A stretch of 64,000 bases of DNA, taken from contig JABCPU010000008.1 of NCBI GenBank assembly GCA_016800925.1, positions 372,001 through 436,000 on the forward strand. The letters are read 5' to 3'. Under the pieces are notes generated by a model. The model made no database searches. It had not been told where the DNA came from and saw only the letters and a program-made list of their open reading frames with translations. Position numbers and translations under genes: made by a program. The stretch is from Suillus spraguei (taxonomy: Eukaryota; Basidiomycota; Agaricomycetes; Boletales; Suillaceae). Below, piece by piece: positions 60,001 through 64,000 of this stretch (the first letter of the stretch is position 1; the number at the start of each line of letters is the position of its first letter).

Positions 60001-60459
60001 CTCGTGACCCACGTTGGCAGTTTCATGGGTAGGCGAGTGTGGGACGATATCTGGCCCCGTTTTAGCAACATTTTGAAAAAGCTAGATGCATCCGACAATC
60101 AGAATGCCCTTGCACGCCGCGGTTATGGAGCGGTTGGAACGGAATCGGCATATACTCACTCTCATCGCTTATACCGCTCCATTTTGCGAACGATGACAGC
60201 TGCCGTAGCTGGTGTCCATATGCAAGATGCATCCGGCTGGCAGGTCATCCTCGCATTTAGGCGCTTCTTGCATAAACAGGCACATGAAGAACTGCAGGCC
60301 TGTGCAAGAGAGTTGTATATTGCTCTTGGGAAGGGCAATAAAGATGCCGTATGGCTAGCGCTTTGGGCAACGTGTGGGCATTTGACCGGGGAAGTCGCTC
60401 ACTTAAGGGAATACAGGTGGGATATACAAGACAATGTACGCGTAATCCTCGACAAGTAA
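57037..60459 (+). CDS. TTI1: TTI1, subunit of the TTT complex (one apparent -1 frameshift)
   Basis: HEAT-repeat scaffold that with TEL2 and TTI2 matures PIK-related kinases (TOR, ATM, ATR). The main frame opens after a TTTAG acceptor at 57097 with FKYICVPLLEKSQLSAGT, then VSYIFFPLSTILRRN, ETWWWYCDIQIWDQIFKLSS, CLWAILRERR and ILPGVVSSMTRIALGMSSKK. The last exon carries HEAT-like helices to AYTHSHRLYRSILRTMTAAV, WQVILAFRRFLHK, ARELYIALGKGNKDAVWLAL and the TAA at 60457. At 58234 the first frame (SQAAHHALSS) meets a stop while the second (LLAAASHARLPLLQALLE) continues one base out of register; an extra C in AGCTG restores it and no intron fits. The first exon (ATG at 57037) is tentative. Confidence 0.87.
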
Positions 60460-60509
60460 AGCATGTCTTCGCGATATCTTATCTTACTATCAAGCTTCTG
60501 TGACCAATC

Positions 60510-61953
60510 TTATGAATCAGGGGGTGGAACGTGTCGGAAGATGTCTACTCCTGCCTCTTGGAACAATCGTGCAGAAGCGTCATCTCTGTAACAATTTGAG
60601 AAACGTTGCATAATAGGTTGACACACTTACACCTTATAGCTCAAATTATAGACTACTCTTTTGACACCGCTTTGGATGATCTTGATGGTGCATTTCAAGC
60701 ACGGACATCTGGCCCAGAATGAAGCCCAATACTTGATAAGATAGTAATGTTGTACCCACGTATTGCAATACATAGTGGCATTGGCGCCAACCCGATCCCT
60801 TCCTGCTTCCAAAAGCGCATTTTCTTCGGCATGTAAACAAAGACATTCGGTACCATTAGTCATTAATGTGCGATTGCAATGTCCGCACCCCCCTATATTA
60901 TTATTAGCAGGCAACAGAGGAGAAGGAAAGATAAATACCCTCGTTGCAATTCTTGACGCCCCGAGGAGTACCGTTATAGCTATAGGCCGAGATAACAGCT
61001 TCAATGCCCGAAGTGCGACTTGGACGTACCCTGTGGAAACAATACGGTTTTCACGTACAAGGATGGCGCCTACGCGGCGTTTCATACAGTTAGAACGTTG
61101 CGAAGCAAGATCTGCGAGTGTCTAAAGCTCATCTTAGTTCATTTAAATCCATCAATCACGTAGAATAACGTTCATACCATGAAATAGGTATCCCATTGAG
61201 GTCTAAGTCGATTTGTATTCGTGATATCTAAAGAATCCAGGTGATGATAGAGTTCTCCGATGGAATCGAAGGAATTGACGATTTTGAGTTTGACCTGCGG
61301 GCTTGCGCGGCGGAGCAGTGAAAAACCTCCGCGAGAATCTGGCTCTGCGTTGTCTCCAAACACCTCGCGGTCATGTTCCCGTACGAAGTCTTCGAGAGTT
61401 GCTATGTCTATCATACTAGTTTGTTGTTTAGCTAAATATTCACACAAGCTGACGAGATAAATACCGGCGACAGCGGTAATAACGTTGCAAGATGGGGGCG
61501 TCTATGCTAATTAGCATGAAGAAAGGGCGCCTGATGAAGTAGTTCACCAGTCTATCTGAGTCGAGGTCGGTCGTAACGAAATTTGACCGCCAATGCTGTG
61601 TGACATGATCCAGCAACAGGGCTGGTGAGCTAAAGGAAAGAGCTTTCACATTTGAGTTTTGGGGGGAGGTGGGCGAGTCCAATGTCAAAAGGCGACCATG
61701 CTCATCACCGACGATATTATTGGTTCGCACTGGAAGTAGGGGTAATGCCGGCGAGATGACCGAATCTTTAACGCTTTTTGTGATCTGAGGGAATCATGTT
61801 GGTCTTCTGAATTCATGGAACAGGGTGTTTAGCAGGACCTGCCTCTAGTATATCCTTATCGCGTAAGTGAACAGACGTGAAGCCTTTGGTAATCAGGTAA
61901 TTTTCGACAGTAGACTTCCCCGAAAAACGTAAACCGATGATGGCAATAAACAT
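60510..61953 (-). CDS. DCD1: Deoxycytidylate (dCMP) deaminase with N-terminal P-loop-like domain
   Basis: Converts dCMP to dUMP, the thymidylate synthase substrate. The ATG at 61953 gives MFIAIIGLRFSGKSTVENYL (GxxxxGKS-like P-loop), as in fungal DCD1 proteins. It continues DHVTQHWRSNFVTTDLDS, FFMLISIDAPILQRYYR and DTYFMTLADLASQRSNCMKR, then RVGAILVRENRIVSTGY, CNEGGCGHCNRT, LHAEENALLEAG (zinc His and proton-shuttling Glu) and CPCLKCTIKIIQSGVKRVVY (zinc Cys pair). The last exon is DDASARLFQEAGVDIFRHV and ends at 60510. Six or so introns. It is convergent with TTI1, with only 50 bp between stop codons. CACGTG at 62021 is about 68 bp upstream of the start. Confidence 0.93.
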
Positions 61954-63300
61954 GAGGACACGATGTACATGAAAGATAAAGTAGATCAAGGTGCTATCAG
62001 AATTCAAGAATCATGGAAGTCACGTGATTTGTGACAATGTGAAAAGTACAAAGTCATCATGCTTCGTCAAGAGTATGGAACGTAACGCGTGTTCGTGGTG
62101 TGCCTGGTGACGCTAGTCAGTCAATTTTTAGTTCCAGTTCCTTTCGGTCTTCCGGACTGCAGATTTTTGCTACTGCAAAGGGTGCAGTGGCGATGTTGAT
62201 GCGAAATTTGAATGGGAATCAAGGATCTCGGTGGGGCTAGTAGGGCATATTGTACGTGTACTGATGGCAGATGCTAGGCACGGATTGAAGTACGCCGTAC
62301 AAATTGAGTCAATGCGGAGTATCGTCTTGATCATCATCACGACACAGAAGAGTGCGGTTTTTGACATCTTGAGTGGTCACATGAATATTACAGCGTCTCG
62401 TCTCAGGCCAAGACTCTCGGTAAATGCGGGTTCAGCTGAGGCCTAGATGCCGACTCGGAGCTCCGATAATAGTACTGGGATTCAACTTGAAGCTTCCTCC
62501 ATTTCGTTGACGAGTCACGACCCGATGTAGTTGGCTGATCGAAAGGCAGTATATGCTCATTAAGATATGACAAAGAAGCGGAATTTCAGAATACTTATGC
62601 GGATGTTTTGCACTCCTCAGATAAGGGACGCAACTGGAATAACAAACGCCTACGTTGACATCTTCCGTGCTGTTCATGGCTATGCTAGCCATGCGTTGCG
62701 TGTTTAGGGCCTCGCTAAAAGGCCAAGCGCGCGAGTTAGGTGGAGATCAGATTGCCGTTGAAATCGTTTCCGTTCTGCCAGTGGTGGAACGGAATGGAAG
62801 GGGTACTGTATTTGGCCCACATTTGGTATTGTATGCATCCCAGGACATTGGTAAACAATTGCAGCAGCTTGCTTAAAGCTTTACAGTCCACTCCGACAGG
62901 CGGCTTTGAACACAACCCTGTGGCAGATTGCAATGATGATATGTCCTACAGCCTCTTTTTCCTCCACGCATGTCCAATCAAAAAAATTTATAACATGCTG
63001 TACGGGCGTCTATCATATCCATCCAGGCAGATATGGTGACATCTTTCACTCCCCACTGGCGCACATACCAGTCAATCGGCATCTTAGTTCCCTTATCTGC
63101 AGTGGGTCCTTATTCATATTAACGCACTAATCCTGCCGCGAGTCAATCGGTGTAAACTTCATTCATAGCCTGATCCAGAATTTCGTGATTCATTTCTGAC
63201 CTGCGTGATTTCATATTCATGCTACGTATAAAGAGGTGAGCCGTTATCGGCTGCTGAAAATTTATCAAGGGCGCTTCGACTACCGGTCCATCAATTTACG
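61954..63300. other. Gene-free interval between DCD1 and the amidase
   Basis: About 1.35 kb. Apart from the DCD1 promoter CACGTG at 62021-62026 and the amidase promoter side, only short frames are present (for example 62655-62876), none with a family signal. Confidence 0.45.
62021..62026. promoter_or_regulatory. E-box (TCACGTGA) upstream of DCD1
   Basis: GTCACGTGAT about 68 bp upstream of the DCD1 ATG. CACGTG is the site of bHLH factors such as Cbf1; the assignment here is by sequence only. Similar sites sit at 5423, 21120, 30508, 39449, 43131 and 43249 near other start codons. Confidence 0.35.
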
Positions 63301-64000
63301 ATGGTCAATATCCACGATGTAGCCGCTCGAAAACGGCAGGAGCGCGAGGCAAAGCTGTCCACATATCGCAAAGGGCGTATTCATGTTCCAAGTGATGCCG
63401 TCGACCTCTCACAGTACCCGCTTAGCAAGCTCACAGAGACAGAGCGTATCATCGTTCACTGTGATGCAACGGCGATCGTAGATTTGATTCGCAAGAGAGT
63501 CTATACTGCGCAGGACGTTCTGCGGGCCTTCGTCAAAGTAGCGGTGGCTGCACAAGATGTCACCAACTGTCTTTCAGAAGTTTTGCTCGATGAGGCATTC
63601 CTGCAAGCCAGCAAGCTTGACCAATATCTGGAGGAAACCGGTCACGTCATAGGACCACTACACGGTCTACCAGTCTCCATCAAAGATCACATCAAAATCA
63701 AAGGCCTGGATACTTCGTCTGGGTATCTTGGTGAGAAACGTGTTTTTTCTGCCAAAACAGTCATTTATCGGCTTTTTTTTAATCAAGGTTGGGCATACAA
63801 GACTGTTGCGGACAGTGACGCTCTGGTGGTAGAAATTCTGCGCAACGCCGGTGCAATTCTATACGTCAAAACACAGACTCCGCAAACTTTGCTCGTAAGT
63901 AATATCATGTGCATCTTCGTGCATTCGCTTACCTGAATTTTAGTCACTCGAGACGGACAACAACATGTTCGGCAAGACTGTCAATCCGTTTAATCGCAAT
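63301..64000 (+). CDS. Amidase (amidase-signature family), 3' end outside the window
   Basis: Serine amidase that hydrolyses amides such as acetamide or fatty-acid amides; the substrate is not predictable. The ATG at 63301 gives MVNIHDVAARKRQEREAKLS. Then come LTETERIIVHCDATAIVDLI, FVKVAVAAQDVTNCLSEVL, and IGPLHGLPVSIKDHIKIKGL, which contains the catalytic Lys of the Ser-cisSer-Lys triad. A first intron (about 63731-63787, GTGAGA...TCAAG) leads to WAYKTVADSDALVVEILRNA and YVKTQTPQTLL. A second (about 63894-63943) leads to SLETDNNMFGKTVNPFNRN. The nucleophile Ser region lies beyond base 64000. Confidence 0.92.

Overview
The window is nuclear DNA from a filamentous basidiomycete, most likely an Agaricomycete. 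The evidence is short (about 45-100 nt) GT-AG introns in almost every gene, tight divergent and convergent spacing, intron-rich housekeeping genes, and lineage-typical families (DUF6533 and DUF6593 proteins, F-box proteins, a membrane-anchored histidine acid phosphatase). No bacterial, organellar or viral block was seen. Exon structures were read by eye from splice signals and protein-family continuity, so exon ends are inferences unless stated.

Layout. 1-18 kb: a truncated mitochondrial-presequence gene with internal repeats, a DHHC palmitoyltransferase (PFA4-like), a double-bromodomain RSC4-like protein, an unrecognised spliced ORF, CutC, a histidine acid phosphatase, an F-box protein, a DUF6533 membrane protein and the ALG9 mannosyltransferase. 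18-30 kb: a conserved hypothetical gene and its decayed copy on either side of a histone H4 gene, a large F-box protein, an AAAP amino-acid transporter, and two tandem RNase III-like/dsRBD genes that have lost the catalytic acids. 30-46 kb: a housekeeping block of POM152, inorganic pyrophosphatase, GCP4, a TBC protein, RRP1, 5-hydroxyisourate hydrolase, UBC12 and a 2-oxoglutarate/Fe(II) oxygenase. 46.8-53.5 kb: a repeat-rich island containing a foldback element with 276-bp arms between two diverged direct repeats, a DUF6593 gene, and a roughly 3-kb segment bounded by inverted termini that carries five tandem 149-bp units, each with a tRNA-Ser-like Pol III module. 53.5-64 kb: fused aminodeoxychorismate synthase, TTI1, dCMP deaminase and the start of an amidase.

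There is no biosynthetic cluster; genes are functionally mixed. Pathway links are loose: aminodeoxychorismate synthase (folate) and dCMP deaminase (dTMP supply) both feed one-carbon/thymidylate metabolism, while POM152, GCP4, UBC12, TTI1, H4 and RSC4 are core nuclear or cell-cycle functions.

Several otherwise intact genes (the AAAP transporter twice, the Fe/2OG oxygenase and TTI1, with PFA4, RSC4 and DUF6593 as weaker cases) contain one-base deletions, mostly at short homopolymers. The pattern fits residual sequencing or assembly indels better than pseudogenes. The most unusual structures are the tRNA-Ser-like tandem array, the foldback element and the tandem pseudo-RNase III pair.
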